Positions 8,500 to 17,460 of a stretch of DNA of 64,000 nt are shown here, piece by piece. This stretch comes from Maribellus sediminis (GTDB lineage Bacteria > Bacteroidota > Bacteroidia > Bacteroidales > Prolixibacteraceae). Numbering within the stretch: the first letter of the stretch is position 1; each line of letters begins with the position of its first letter. The translations under genes were made by a program, and so were the position numbers. The notes under the pieces were generated by a model. It did no database searches, was not told the DNA's origin, and saw only the letters and a list, made by a program, of their open reading frames with translations. The DNA lies in NCBI RefSeq assembly GCF_011799805.1, contig NZ_WXUB01000001.1, positions 1,178,001 to 1,242,000 of the forward strand, given 5' to 3'.

Positions 8500-8544
8500 G
8501 GCGCTTACATAAAACGCGTATGAAAAGCAGGCATCGCAAGCGCC
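8500..8544 (+). repeat. 45-nt hairpin element, copy D
   Basis: Arms GGCGCTT and AAGCGCC pair perfectly; the centre reads ATGAAA. It lies 39 nt after its AACTCCGTAGGAGTT module and lacks the CCGGG hairpin. Confidence 0.75.
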
Positions 8545-8624
8545 GCAAAAGGAAAGAAACATTAAAAATGTAGCAACTCCGTAGGAGTTCGATTATGGTA
8601 GAAAATTGAATTAGAATACAAAAA

Positions 8625-8670
8625 GGCGCTTCCGCCGAAGCTGAATTGAAAAACAGACTAAGCAAGCGCC
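8625..8670 (+). repeat. 46-nt hairpin element, copy E
   Basis: Arms GGCGCTT and AAGCGCC pair; the interior keeps the central TTGAAA and is one base longer than the other copies. Its right arm (AACAGACTAAGC) resembles that of copy A. Confidence 0.75.
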
Positions 8671-8773
8671 ACACAAACGAACCAGGATTGAAAAACGAAT
8701 AAAAGCATGATGGAAACCTGGTAGCTGAAGAAACTCTTCCCGCTTCCTGCTTCCATCTTCAAACCAAAAATAT

Positions 8774-10639
8774 ATGACCAACAACGATAAAATAAAAATA
8801 GCACAAAACATCGCCCTGATTGCCGGCATATTCTGCACGGTAGTGGCGATCCTGTTGTTGCTTAATTTCTGGCAGATTTCAAAGAGCGACCCCATTGAAA
8901 GTAAAGCTCTGGAAGCACTTGTTGAACGCCTGAAGCAGGAGCCCAATAACGAAGAGTTAAAAACGGAGATCCGCAACTTCGATCTGTTGGCGCGCAAAGC
9001 TTATTTTAATAGCGAGTGGCAGGTAAAAACCGGCGCTTATTTGATGTTGATTGGGGCAATCGTTCTGGCTTTGGCCTTACGATTTTATTATTCGCTGAAA
9101 AGCAAAATCGAAGAACCCGATACCCGTTACGAAAATGAAATTACCAGCAGGATTCTGGCTCAAAAGGGAGTGATCATTGTTGGGGCAGTAGTGATGGTTC
9201 TGGCTTTTGTCGCATCATTTGCAACCGTAAATCATTTGGATGACTACGATGCCGCTTCAGCTCAGGTGGCCGAAAATGAGGCAAGTGCAGATGAAGATCA
9301 GATTGAAGTTATTGAAGTCAGCAAATCACCTGTTGCTAATGAAACGGATGTGGAACCTGAAGTTCAGCAGGAAACGGAATCGGCTGTCGTTGTTGCAGAA
9401 GAAAAAGCAGCTGCGGAAGAAACAGCACCTGAAAAAATAGAACAGGTAGCTCCCGAAAAAACTGCGGCGACATCTTCAGGATTAACACTGGAAGCGGTCA
9501 GGGTAAATCATAACTCATTAAGAGGGCCGTTGAGTCAGGGAGTAAGTTTTCGTAAAAACATTCCGACCGAGTGGGATGCCGCCGCAGGAACAAATGTTCT
9601 GTGGAAATCACCCATCGCAAAGCATGGCTTCAATTCACCGGTAATTTGGGGTGATAAAATATTTATTGCGGGAGCAGATGCAGCCAGCCGAGAGGTGTAT
9701 TGCTATGATAGAAACACCGGAAAACTTTTATGGACAGGTGTTGCCAACAACATCTCCGGATCACCAACAACAGTCCCCAAAGTTACTCCCGATACCGGAC
9801 TTTCGGCACCTACACTTACAACGGATGGGAAAGCGGTTTTTGCAATTTTCGCAACGGGCGATGTAATTGCCTTCGATATGAATGGCAAACGTCTGTGGGC
9901 ACGTAACCTCGGGGTGCCAAACAATCATTACGGGCATTCATCTTCGTTGACTACCTGGGACGGAAAACTTATCGTTCAATACGATACCAACAGTGGTGGA
10001 AAGGTGCTGGCGCTCGACAATACCACCGGAGAAAACGTTTGGGAAACCGAGCGTGAAAGTAAGATTTCATGGGCCAGCCCGGTTCTTGCTGAAATTGATG
10101 GAAGCTATCAGGTGGTGCTGACTGCCGATCCGATTGTAGCCGGCTACGACGTAAAAACCGGAAAAGAACTTTGGCAGGTGGAATGTATGATGGGTGAAGT
10201 TGGTCCTTCTGTGGCTTATAGCGATGGAATTGTATTCGCAGCTAATGAATATGCCCGACTGGTTGCCATCGACGTGAAAAAGAATTCAATTATTTGGGAA
10301 GACGATTATTATTTGCCTGAAGCATCGAGTCCGGTTGCATATAACGGCCTCTTGATCGTATGTACCAGCTACGGTGTTATTGCCTGCTACGATGCCAAAA
10401 GCGGTGAAATGTACTGGGAAGAAGATTTAGGTACCACATTGTATTCTTCACCGATGGTAGCCGAAGGGAAGCTGTTCATTATGGACAACGACGGTGTAAT
10501 GCGCATTTACGAATTCAGTAAAGAACTGAAGAAAATTGCGGAGAATGAATTGGGTGAAACTGCAGGAACAACGCCTGCCTTTGCCGATGGCCGGATTTAC
10601 ATTCGAGGAGAGAACAATTTGTATTGCATAGGTAAATAG
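8774..10639 (+). CDS. Three-helix membrane protein with C-terminal PQQ-like propeller
   Basis: This 621-residue protein has transmembrane helices at about residues 12-33, 85-105 and 135-155. A Glu/Ala/Val-rich linker (about 160-235) then leads to a propeller domain with blades such as YDRNTGKLLW, LDNTTGENVW and YDVKTGKELW. An odd number of helices with a cytoplasmic N-terminus would put the propeller in the periplasm. The linker is long and acidic enough to extend the domain away from the membrane. It lies between the NapH-like gene and the NuoEF-like fusion, so it may be the membrane platform of the system. I know of no characterised protein with this layout. Confidence 0.78.
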   Translation: MTNNDKIKIAQNIALIAGIFCTVVAILLLLNFWQISKSDPIESKALEALVERLKQEPNNEELKTEIRNFDLLARKAYFNSEWQVKTGAYLMLIGAIVLALALRFYYSLKSKIEEPDTRYENEITSRILAQKGVIIVGAVVMVLAFVASFATVNHLDDYDAASAQVAENEASADEDQIEVIEVSKSPVANETDVEPEVQQETESAVVVAEEKAAAEETAPEKIEQVAPEKTAATSSGLTLEAVRVNHNSLRGPLSQGVSFRKNIPTEWDAAAGTNVLWKSPIAKHGFNSPVIWGDKIFIAGADAASREVYCYDRNTGKLLWTGVANNISGSPTTVPKVTPDTGLSAPTLTTDGKAVFAIFATGDVIAFDMNGKRLWARNLGVPNNHYGHSSSLTTWDGKLIVQYDTNSGGKVLALDNTTGENVWETERESKISWASPVLAEIDGSYQVVLTADPIVAGYDVKTGKELWQVECMMGEVGPSVAYSDGIVFAANEYARLVAIDVKKNSIIWEDDYYLPEASSPVAYNGLLIVCTSYGVIACYDAKSGEMYWEEDLGTTLYSSPMVAEGKLFIMDNDGVMRIYEFSKELKKIAENELGETAGTTPAFADGRIYIRGENNLYCIGK

Positions 10640-10664
10640 TTCCGAAGCAGTTTAATATGAATAA

Positions 10665-10684
10665 CCCCGGGTTTTAACCCGGGG
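10665..10684. repeat. Perfect hairpin CCCCGGGTT-TT-AACCCGGGG
   Basis: Nine-base arms close a TT loop. It precedes hairpin element F and corresponds to the CCGGG module at 5998 and 6325. There is no T-run after it, so it is not a typical terminator. Confidence 0.65.
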
Positions 10685-10707
10685 ATTGAAAAATAACCAT
10701 AAGAAAA

Positions 10708-10752
10708 GGCGCATTCACGCTCAGAGATTAAAACTCGACTTTATCATGCGCC
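10708..10752 (+). repeat. 45-nt hairpin element, copy F (compensatory stem)
   Basis: Arms GGCGCAT and ATGCGCC pair perfectly; the T-A pair of copy A is here A-T. The centre reads TTAAAA. GCAC follows, and the ATG of the next gene is 48 nt downstream. Confidence 0.75.
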
Positions 10753-10800
10753 GCACGATAATAAGTCGTTTGAAATAGGAAAGTGAAGGAATAAAAATTC

Positions 10801-13143
10801 ATGTCAGAATACAAACAATATATCGATCAACTGATTGCTGAAAAAGGCTCTACTAAAAAGAGTTTAATTCCGATTCTGCAAGCCATTCAGAAGGAATACA
10901 ACTATCTTCCTGAAGAAGCGCTGCGTCTGTTGGCGGATAATTCAGAGATAACAGCTGCCGAGATTATCGGTGTGGCAAGCTTTTATTCGCAGTTCCGTTT
11001 GCATCCTGTTGGCGAACACATGATTAAAGTGTGCGTGGGAACGGCTTGTCACGTTAAAGGAGCAGTGCAGGTTTACGATGCTTTCCGTCGCGAATTAAAA
11101 TTGAAGGATGGAATTGATACCGACGAATCGGGCAAATACACCATTGAAAAAGTAGCCTGTCTGGGATGTTGTACGCTGGCTCCAGTTGTTCAGATCGACG
11201 GAACGACTTATGGACATGTGGCATCCGATCAGATAGAGCAGATCATCGAGGACTTTGAAAGTATAAAAAGTAAAAAAGATACCGGCAAAGCCCGAAAAGC
11301 AGATGGAACTGAAATTCAGGGCGAAATCAGAATCGGACTCGGATCGTGTTGTGTGGCCAGCGGTAGCAAGGAAATCCAGGAAGAAGTGGAACATGTGGTC
11401 AACGAAAGTGGTTTACGGGTTAATCTGAAGCATGTGGGATGTGTCGGAATGTGTCACCAGGTGCCTTTGGTCGAGGTGGTTCCCAACGAAGGTGAACCAA
11501 CCTTGTACGCCAAAGTAAAACCCGAAGACGTAAAAAATATCGTTGAAAATCACTTTGACGCGCCCGGACTGTTTACTAAACTGAAGAATAAACTGATACG
11601 CACCGCTGAAACGATTCAAACCGACCGGAACTGGGAAGGTGTGCAGCGTTACGAGATCAGCATGCGCGAAAAACCGGTGGCTTCTTTCCTTGGAAATCAG
11701 TTACCGATTGCCACCGAATACCGGGGCATGATCAATCCGCTCGATTTAAAAGAATACAGAACCCGCGGAGGTTTCGAATCGTTGAAGAAGGTACTTGAAA
11801 CCATGTCGCCCGACGAGGTAGTCGATGAAGTAAAACAAAGTGGTATTCGTGGTCGTGGTGGCGCAGGGTTTCCAACCGGCTTGAAGTGGGAATTTGTAAA
11901 AAAGGAAAAGAGCGAACTAAAATACCTGATCTGTAATGGCGATGAAGGTGATCCCGGTGCGTTTATGGACCGCATGTTGCTGGAATCCTATCCGTATCGA
12001 ATCATCGAGGGAATGACCATTGCTGCTTATGCAACGGGCATTCATCAGGGGTATTTCTACATTCGGGCTGAATATCCGCTCGCAGTTAGTCGTATTCGCG
12101 AAGCCCTTAAAATCTGCAGGGAAAATAATTACCTGGGAAAAAATATTCTGGGAAGCGGTTTCGATTTAGATCTTCAGATTTATGAAGGTGCCGGAGCTTT
12201 TGTATGTGGCGAAGAAACAGCTTTGATTGCTTCCATCGAAGGAAGTCGTGGATTTCCGCGTATTCGTCCGCCTTTTCCTGCTCAGAACGGTTTGTTCGGT
12301 CAGCCAACCCTGGTAAACAACACCGAAACATTTGCTCAAATCTCCTACATTCTGCGTGAAGGCTGGAAGAGATTTGCCGAAATTGGAACCGGAAGAAGCA
12401 CAGGAACAAAAGTATTTGCACTGGCCGGGAAAGTGGCCCGTGGCGGATTGATAGAAGTTCCCATGGGTATTACGATTCGTGAAGTGATTGAAGAGATCGG
12501 TGGTGGCATTGCCAATGGCCGGAAATTCAAGGCTGTTCAGATCGGCGGGCCATCGGGAGGATGTATTCCTGCGGAATATGCTGATACCCCGATTAATTAC
12601 GAGTCGCTCCAGGAGATGGGAGCCATGATGGGATCCGGAGGATTGGTGGTACTCGACGACACCGATTGTATGGTGGACATTGCCCGCTACTTTTTGTCGT
12701 TCACGCAGGAAGAATCGTGCGGAAAATGTACCTTCTGTCGTGTGGGAACTCGTCGGATGCTGGATATTCTTGAAAATATAACCAGCGGAAAAGGCAAGCA
12801 GGGAGATATTGAAGAACTGGAACATCTGGCCGAATGGACGAGAAAAGGAAGCTTGTGCGGACTGGGAAGAACGGCACCAAATCCGGTGCTGAGTACATTG
12901 AAATATTTCAGGGAAGAATACGAGGCACACATTAACGGAACCTGTCCCACCGGGAAATGCATGGAACTGATCACCTATTCTGTAAATGACGAGTGTATTG
13001 GTTGTACCAAATGCGCGCAAAAATGTCCGGTCGACGCCATTCCATTCACGCCTCACGAAAAACACAGCATCGATACTGAATTATGTATAAAGTGCGATGC
13101 CTGCCGGGCTGCTTGTCCGGTTGATGCGATTGACGTAAAATAG
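10801..13143 (+). CDS. NuoE-NuoF-type NADH dehydrogenase fusion with ferredoxin tail
   Basis: A 780-residue fusion. Residues 1-150 form a NuoE/HydC thioredoxin-like [2Fe-2S] domain (C78, C83, C120, C124). Residues 170-255 form a second thioredoxin-like domain with C183/C184, C214 and C218. Residues 290-700 are NuoF/HydB, with the FMN/NADH motif GRGGAGFPTG at 351 and the [4Fe-4S] ligands SCGKCTFC (639-646) plus C686. The end carries two [4Fe-4S] motifs (CIGCTKCAQKC at 732 and CIKCDACRAAC at 762). Related subunits oxidise NADH in complex I, NAD-linked formate dehydrogenases and bifurcating hydrogenases. No hydrogenase or NuoG gene is present here, so the electron partner is probably the next gene. 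Confidence 0.88.
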   Translation: MSEYKQYIDQLIAEKGSTKKSLIPILQAIQKEYNYLPEEALRLLADNSEITAAEIIGVASFYSQFRLHPVGEHMIKVCVGTACHVKGAVQVYDAFRRELKLKDGIDTDESGKYTIEKVACLGCCTLAPVVQIDGTTYGHVASDQIEQIIEDFESIKSKKDTGKARKADGTEIQGEIRIGLGSCCVASGSKEIQEEVEHVVNESGLRVNLKHVGCVGMCHQVPLVEVVPNEGEPTLYAKVKPEDVKNIVENHFDAPGLFTKLKNKLIRTAETIQTDRNWEGVQRYEISMREKPVASFLGNQLPIATEYRGMINPLDLKEYRTRGGFESLKKVLETMSPDEVVDEVKQSGIRGRGGAGFPTGLKWEFVKKEKSELKYLICNGDEGDPGAFMDRMLLESYPYRIIEGMTIAAYATGIHQGYFYIRAEYPLAVSRIREALKICRENNYLGKNILGSGFDLDLQIYEGAGAFVCGEETALIASIEGSRGFPRIRPPFPAQNGLFGQPTLVNNTETFAQISYILREGWKRFAEIGTGRSTGTKVFALAGKVARGGLIEVPMGITIREVIEEIGGGIANGRKFKAVQIGGPSGGCIPAEYADTPINYESLQEMGAMMGSGGLVVLDDTDCMVDIARYFLSFTQEESCGKCTFCRVGTRRMLDILENITSGKGKQGDIEELEHLAEWTRKGSLCGLGRTAPNPVLSTLKYFREEYEAHINGTCPTGKCMELITYSVNDECIGCTKCAQKCPVDAIPFTPHEKHSIDTELCIKCDACRAACPVDAIDVK

Positions 13144-13213
13144 TTTAAAGTTCAGTGTTTAAAGTTCAAAGTGATCCAGTATCCAATATCGAATATCCAG
13201 AATCGAGAAACAG

Positions 13214-14767
13214 ATGATCAAACTAAAAATAAATAATAAGGAAATTCAAGTTGAAGCGGGCACCTCAGTAATGAAGGCGGCGCAGTCGCTGGGTTTCGAT
13301 ATTCCAAACATGTGCTGGCACGACGAGCTGGAGCATTTTACTTCCTGCATGTTGTGCATGGTAAAAGATCATGGCACGGGTAAATTGCTGCCATCGTGTT
13401 CGGTGAATGTGGTGGACGGTATGGATATTGAAACCGACAACGAAGAAGTGGCTGAATCGCGAAAAACCGCACTCGAATTACTGATGAGCGAACATACCGG
13501 CGATTGCGAAGCTCCTTGCCAGATAGCGTGTCCGGCTCATATGGACATTCCAAAAATGAACCGTTTGATTGCCGCCGATAAACTTGATGAAGCCTTGCAG
13601 GTGGTTAAAAAAGATATTGCGCTCCCGGCTGTTTTGGGGCGCATTTGCCCGGCACCCTGCGAAGGTGCTTGCCATCGGAAAACGGTGGATGAGCCGGTTT
13701 CAATTTGCCTGTTGAAACGGATTACCGGCGATGAAGGAATTGAGTCAGAGATTCAAAAAGTACCATCAACCGGAAAAAACGTGGCTGTTATTGGTGCAGG
13801 TCCGGCCGGATTGGCAGCAGCCTACTACCTTCAGCTAAAAGGCATTCAGGTAACTTTGTTCGATAAAAGCCAAAAAGCAGGTGGTTTGCTGAGAACAGCA
13901 CTAAGCGAAGAAATATTACCCAAAGAAGTGCTTGATAAAGAAATCGGGTCGATACTGAAAACGGGTGTTCTGTTCGAAGGCGGTACAGAAATTACGGCCG
14001 AAAAATTCGCTCAGATAAAGAACGAATTTGATGCCGTGGTTTTAGCCACCGGTGCCATTTCAGAAAATGCCGAGGTTTTTGGTTTGAAATCGAATCCCAA
14101 AGGAATTGATGCCGAACGTTCGACTTATCAGACTTCGGATGAAAAAGTATTTGCCGTTGGAAATGTACTGCGTTCCTCGCGATTGGCAGTACGTTCGGTG
14201 GGGCAGGGTAAGGAAGTGGCTTTTTCGGTATTGCAGTTTTTAAACAACCAGGAAATAAAAGGTGAACCACGCTTGTTCAATTCGCGGGTTGGAAAATTGG
14301 TGGCTGAAGAATTTGCTGAATATTTAAAAGAATCGGTTCCGGGAAAACGGACATTCCCGAAAGAAGGCGGACGCTCCGGTTTCACAAAAGAAGAAGCCAT
14401 TGCCGAAGCTAAACGTTGCCTGCATTGCGATTGCCGTGCTATCGATGATTGCAAACTGCGAACATATTCCGATCATTATCAGGTAGATCAAAAAAGATTT
14501 AAAACCAGCGCGCGACGCAACATAACCAAACAAATCAATCATGGTTCGGTGGTTTACGAGCCACAAAAATGCATTAAGTGTGGTATTTGTGTGCGCTTGA
14601 CAGAGAAATATTCCGAGCGTTTTGGTTTTACTTATGTTGGGCGTGGTTTTGATGTGGTAATTGGTGTACCTTTCGACGAAGCTTTGGAAAAAGGCCTGAC
14701 AGAAACAGCCGAAAAAGTGGCAAAAAGTTGCCCGACCGGTGCTATAAGTTTAAAAGAAAAAGAATGA
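13214..14767 (+). CDS. 2Fe-2S / GltD-like FAD / 4Fe-4S fusion lacking the NAD(P)-binding domain
   Basis: The 517-residue protein starts with a plant-type [2Fe-2S] domain (C34, C45, C48, C62). Next is the cysteine-rich helical domain of GltD/dihydropyrimidine dehydrogenase proteins (C98, C102, C106, C145, C149, C153), then an FAD domain with GAGPAG at 194-199. GltD relatives then have a second Rossmann domain for NAD(P)H. Here the chain passes from DAVVLATGA (about 273-281) within 32 residues to VFAVGNVLRSS, so that domain is missing. A C-terminal Fe-S motif CIKCGIC (453-459) with C506 closes the protein. Electrons therefore probably arrive through Fe-S clusters from the NuoEF-like neighbour. 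Confidence 0.8.
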   Translation: MIKLKINNKEIQVEAGTSVMKAAQSLGFDIPNMCWHDELEHFTSCMLCMVKDHGTGKLLPSCSVNVVDGMDIETDNEEVAESRKTALELLMSEHTGDCEAPCQIACPAHMDIPKMNRLIAADKLDEALQVVKKDIALPAVLGRICPAPCEGACHRKTVDEPVSICLLKRITGDEGIESEIQKVPSTGKNVAVIGAGPAGLAAAYYLQLKGIQVTLFDKSQKAGGLLRTALSEEILPKEVLDKEIGSILKTGVLFEGGTEITAEKFAQIKNEFDAVVLATGAISENAEVFGLKSNPKGIDAERSTYQTSDEKVFAVGNVLRSSRLAVRSVGQGKEVAFSVLQFLNNQEIKGEPRLFNSRVGKLVAEEFAEYLKESVPGKRTFPKEGGRSGFTKEEAIAEAKRCLHCDCRAIDDCKLRTYSDHYQVDQKRFKTSARRNITKQINHGSVVYEPQKCIKCGICVRLTEKYSERFGFTYVGRGFDVVIGVPFDEALEKGLTETAEKVAKSCPTGAISLKEKE

Positions 14768-14866
14768 TGATTAACCCCGTCTGAACGGGACGGGCAGGGA
14801 TTTTGGATTTATGAAGGAAATCTTCTATCGAAATTCGTTAATCACTATTCACAAATCAAAGGATTT

Positions 14867-15973
14867 ATGAAGTATTGGATAATTATATTACTATTTCTTA
14901 CAAGTGTAAATATATTCGCACAGCCGTCAGATTCATGGCCTATTTTCAGGGGCGATCAGAAATTAAACGGCTTATCAAAATCTTCAATCCCGGAATCACC
15001 AAAATTGAAGTGGACCTTCGAAACCGGCGACAACATCAAATCTGCTCCTGTAGTTGCCGAAGGTAAAGTGGTGGTTGGTTCAACCGATGGAATTGTTTAT
15101 TGTCTCAACACTGAAGGTGAACTGCTGTGGAAATTCGAAACCACCAATTCGATCGAAGCTCCGGCTTTGATCGTGGATAAAACCATTTACATTGGCAACC
15201 TTGATGGGATGTTGTATGCGCTAAGTCTGGATTCAGGAGAGAAACTCTGGGAGTATGAATGCGAGAACCAGATCATTGGTTCTGCCAACTGGTGGAAATC
15301 GGGCGACAAAACGCGTATTGTTGTCGGAAGTTACGACTATTATCTACACTGTGTTGATGCTCAAACCGGAGAGGGACTGTGGAAGTATGAATCGGACAAT
15401 TTTATAAATGGCGCACCGGCCTGCGAAAACGGAATGGCCATGTTTGGTGGTTGCGACGGCTATTTGCATTTGGTAGATATCGCCAGCGGAAAACTCATCA
15501 AAAAAGTTGATGTGGCAACTTATGTGGCCAGTTCGGTGGCTGCCGAAGTCGACAAAGCCTATATAGGTGATTACGATGGGCGTTTTTTTCAGGTTGATTT
15601 GAAAAGCGATGAAACAACCTGGGTGTGGGAAGACGAAAATACTCACCTGCAGTTTATTGCTTCGCCTGCAATTATTGGCGATAAAGTGCTCACGGCTAAT
15701 TACAATAAGTTTCTGTATTGTTTCAATAAAAACACGGGGGAGAAGCTTTGGGAATACAACACCGGCCGTAATGTGGAGGCTTCACCTGTTGTTGTTCAAA
15801 ACAAGGTGATTGTGGCAAATATGCGTGGCGATCTGATTATTGTAAACCTTTCGGATGGGAAACCTGTTTGGAAGTATGAAATTGGTGGTCAGATTATTAG
15901 TAATCCGGCAATTGCCGGCGGGCAGATTTACGTTGGAGCCTTTGATGGCAATGTATATTGTTTCGGGAAATAG
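14867..15973 (+). CDS. Secreted PQQ-like beta-propeller protein
   Basis: 368 residues with a signal peptide (residues 1-18, ending NIFAQ) and regular propeller blades: VYCLNTEGELLWKFE, LDSGEKLWEYE, NKNTGEKLWEYN. The mature protein opens WPIFRGDQKLNGLS, a typical quinoprotein-like start. It most resembles BamB-like proteins and has no haem or Fe-S motif. It closes the redox part of the cluster, 99 nt after the GltD-like gene, and is most likely periplasmic. Confidence 0.82.
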   Translation: MKYWIIILLFLTSVNIFAQPSDSWPIFRGDQKLNGLSKSSIPESPKLKWTFETGDNIKSAPVVAEGKVVVGSTDGIVYCLNTEGELLWKFETTNSIEAPALIVDKTIYIGNLDGMLYALSLDSGEKLWEYECENQIIGSANWWKSGDKTRIVVGSYDYYLHCVDAQTGEGLWKYESDNFINGAPACENGMAMFGGCDGYLHLVDIASGKLIKKVDVATYVASSVAAEVDKAYIGDYDGRFFQVDLKSDETTWVWEDENTHLQFIASPAIIGDKVLTANYNKFLYCFNKNTGEKLWEYNTGRNVEASPVVVQNKVIVANMRGDLIIVNLSDGKPVWKYEIGGQIISNPAIAGGQIYVGAFDGNVYCFGK

Positions 15974-16126
15974 CTTGAAACACAAAGACGCAAAGGCACT
16001 AAGATTAATTGCGAAGATTATGAGGAGAACTTCGATGAGAGCAAACATGTTATTGTGAGTAGCTCTAAACATAAAGACTTGATGATTTAATTTGTGGTTT
16101 CGTGTCTTCGTGTTAACATATAAAAG

Positions 16127-17413
16127 ATGAACATTATTCAGATCATACCGGGTTCAGGAGGTAGTTTTTACTGCGGAAACTGCCTGCGCGACAGCAAATA
16201 TTTCAATGCGCTTCGGGCCGAAGGTCACCAGGTGACCAAAATTCCGATGTACCTGCCTTTGTTTGCCGACGAACATGATATTTCTGAGATCCCGATTTTT
16301 TATGGTGCCATTAGTACTTACCTGAAACAGCTTTATCCGGTTTTCAGGAAAGCACCGGCCTGGTTCGATCGCCTGCTCAATTCGAAGCCCATGATGAAAA
16401 TGGCCGCATCGATGGCCGGCTCAACAAATGCAAAAGGCCTGGAAGACATGACGGTTTCGATGCTTTTGGGCGAAGAAGGTGAACAAAAGGACGAACTCGA
16501 CCACATGGTGAACTGGATTGCAGATCATTGCAAACCGGATATCATTCACATATCGAATGCATTGTTGCTGGGTTTGGCTCGACGTCTGAAGGAGAAAATC
16601 GGGGTGCCGGTTCTCTGCACGCTGCAGGATGAAGATGTTTGGATCGATCCGATGAAACCACAGTTTCAGAAGCGAATTTGGGATTTAATGCACGAACGGT
16701 CGAAGGATGTGGATGTGCTGGTGGCGGTAAGCGATTTTTTTGCCGGTGTGATGAAGGACCGTATGAAGCTCTCGGATGAGCAAGTGAAAACGATTCATCT
16801 TGGGGTGAATGTGGAAGATTACCAGTTTATGTCGGTAAAAGAAAAGCCACGTAATGTTGGCTATATTTCACGAATGTGTCATAAAGATGGGTTCGATATT
16901 GTTGTTGACGCCTTTATTGAATTAAAGAAAAAGTCGGGTTTTGAAGATGTGAAACTCATCGCAACGGGCGGATCAACTGGCGATGACAACAAATTTAATA
17001 AAGAGCAAAAACGTAAACTGAAGGAAAATAACCTGCTGGACGACTTTGATATCGTTCCCGATTTTGAAGGAAAAGAAGTAAACGATTTTTTCAGGAAAGT
17101 GCGGTTGGTTTCTGTGCCGGTTCGTATTGGTGAGGCATTCGGTATGTATATGATCGAATCGATGGCTTCGGGCGTTCCGGTGGTACAGCCAGCATTAGGG
17201 GCCTTCCCTGAGATTATCGAACTATCAGGTGGAGGCGTGACTTACATGCCCAATTCCCCAAAGAAACTGAGCGAAACATGGGCTGAATTACTCAACGATC
17301 AGGACAAACTTGAAAAACTTAGTCTGGCCGGTTACGAGGGAACGCGCCAAAAGTTCAACATTCACAATCACACCAAAGAAATTATAACTTTATACGAGAG
17401 TCTTCGTCAGTAA
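16127..17413 (+). CDS. Glycosyltransferase family 4 (GT-B) protein
   Basis: 428 residues. The N-terminal motif IIPGSGGSFYCGNCLRD is a nucleotide-sugar GT-B start containing two cysteines. The C-terminal half has the GT4 donor-site pattern IGEAFGMYMIESMASGVPVV and ends with a helical tail. Related enzymes transfer sugars from nucleotide donors to lipids, proteins or polysaccharides; the substrate cannot be read from the sequence. It shares the strand and close spacing of the propeller cluster and the following ABC transporter, so modification of an exported component is possible. Confidence 0.78.
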   Translation: MNIIQIIPGSGGSFYCGNCLRDSKYFNALRAEGHQVTKIPMYLPLFADEHDISEIPIFYGAISTYLKQLYPVFRKAPAWFDRLLNSKPMMKMAASMAGSTNAKGLEDMTVSMLLGEEGEQKDELDHMVNWIADHCKPDIIHISNALLLGLARRLKEKIGVPVLCTLQDEDVWIDPMKPQFQKRIWDLMHERSKDVDVLVAVSDFFAGVMKDRMKLSDEQVKTIHLGVNVEDYQFMSVKEKPRNVGYISRMCHKDGFDIVVDAFIELKKKSGFEDVKLIATGGSTGDDNKFNKEQKRKLKENNLLDDFDIVPDFEGKEVNDFFRKVRLVSVPVRIGEAFGMYMIESMASGVPVVQPALGAFPEIIELSGGGVTYMPNSPKKLSETWAELLNDQDKLEKLSLAGYEGTRQKFNIHNHTKEIITLYESLRQ

Positions 17414-17460
17414 TCATTGCGAAAGTTGCGCTACTTGGCGCTCTTTGCGCTTAAATAAAA

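Larger units (their letters stand above)
8386..8773 (+). other. Repeat-filled intergenic gap of 388 bp
   Basis: No gene is visible. The gap carries two tandem composite units, each a palindrome AACTCCGTAGGAGTT (8446-8460 and 8575-8589) followed by a 45/46-nt hairpin element. It ends with a low-complexity TTCCCGCTTCCTGCTTCC stretch just before the next gene. Confidence 0.7.

Noticed and set aside
4938-10752. CRISPR-like or tracr-like reading of the 45-nt elements
   Set aside because: The conserved parts are the stem arms and a central TTGAAA; copies are single and spread between genes. A hairpin repeat family explains them better.
10801-14767. Electron-bifurcating hydrogenase operon
   Set aside because: The NuoEF-like fusion resembles HydBC, but no H-cluster subunit or other hydrogenase gene is present in the window.
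3-15973. Genuine PQQ-dependent alcohol dehydrogenases
   Set aside because: Blade motifs fit the PQQ-like fold, but I see no haem CxxCH domain and cannot confirm catalytic residues; the call is kept at propeller level.
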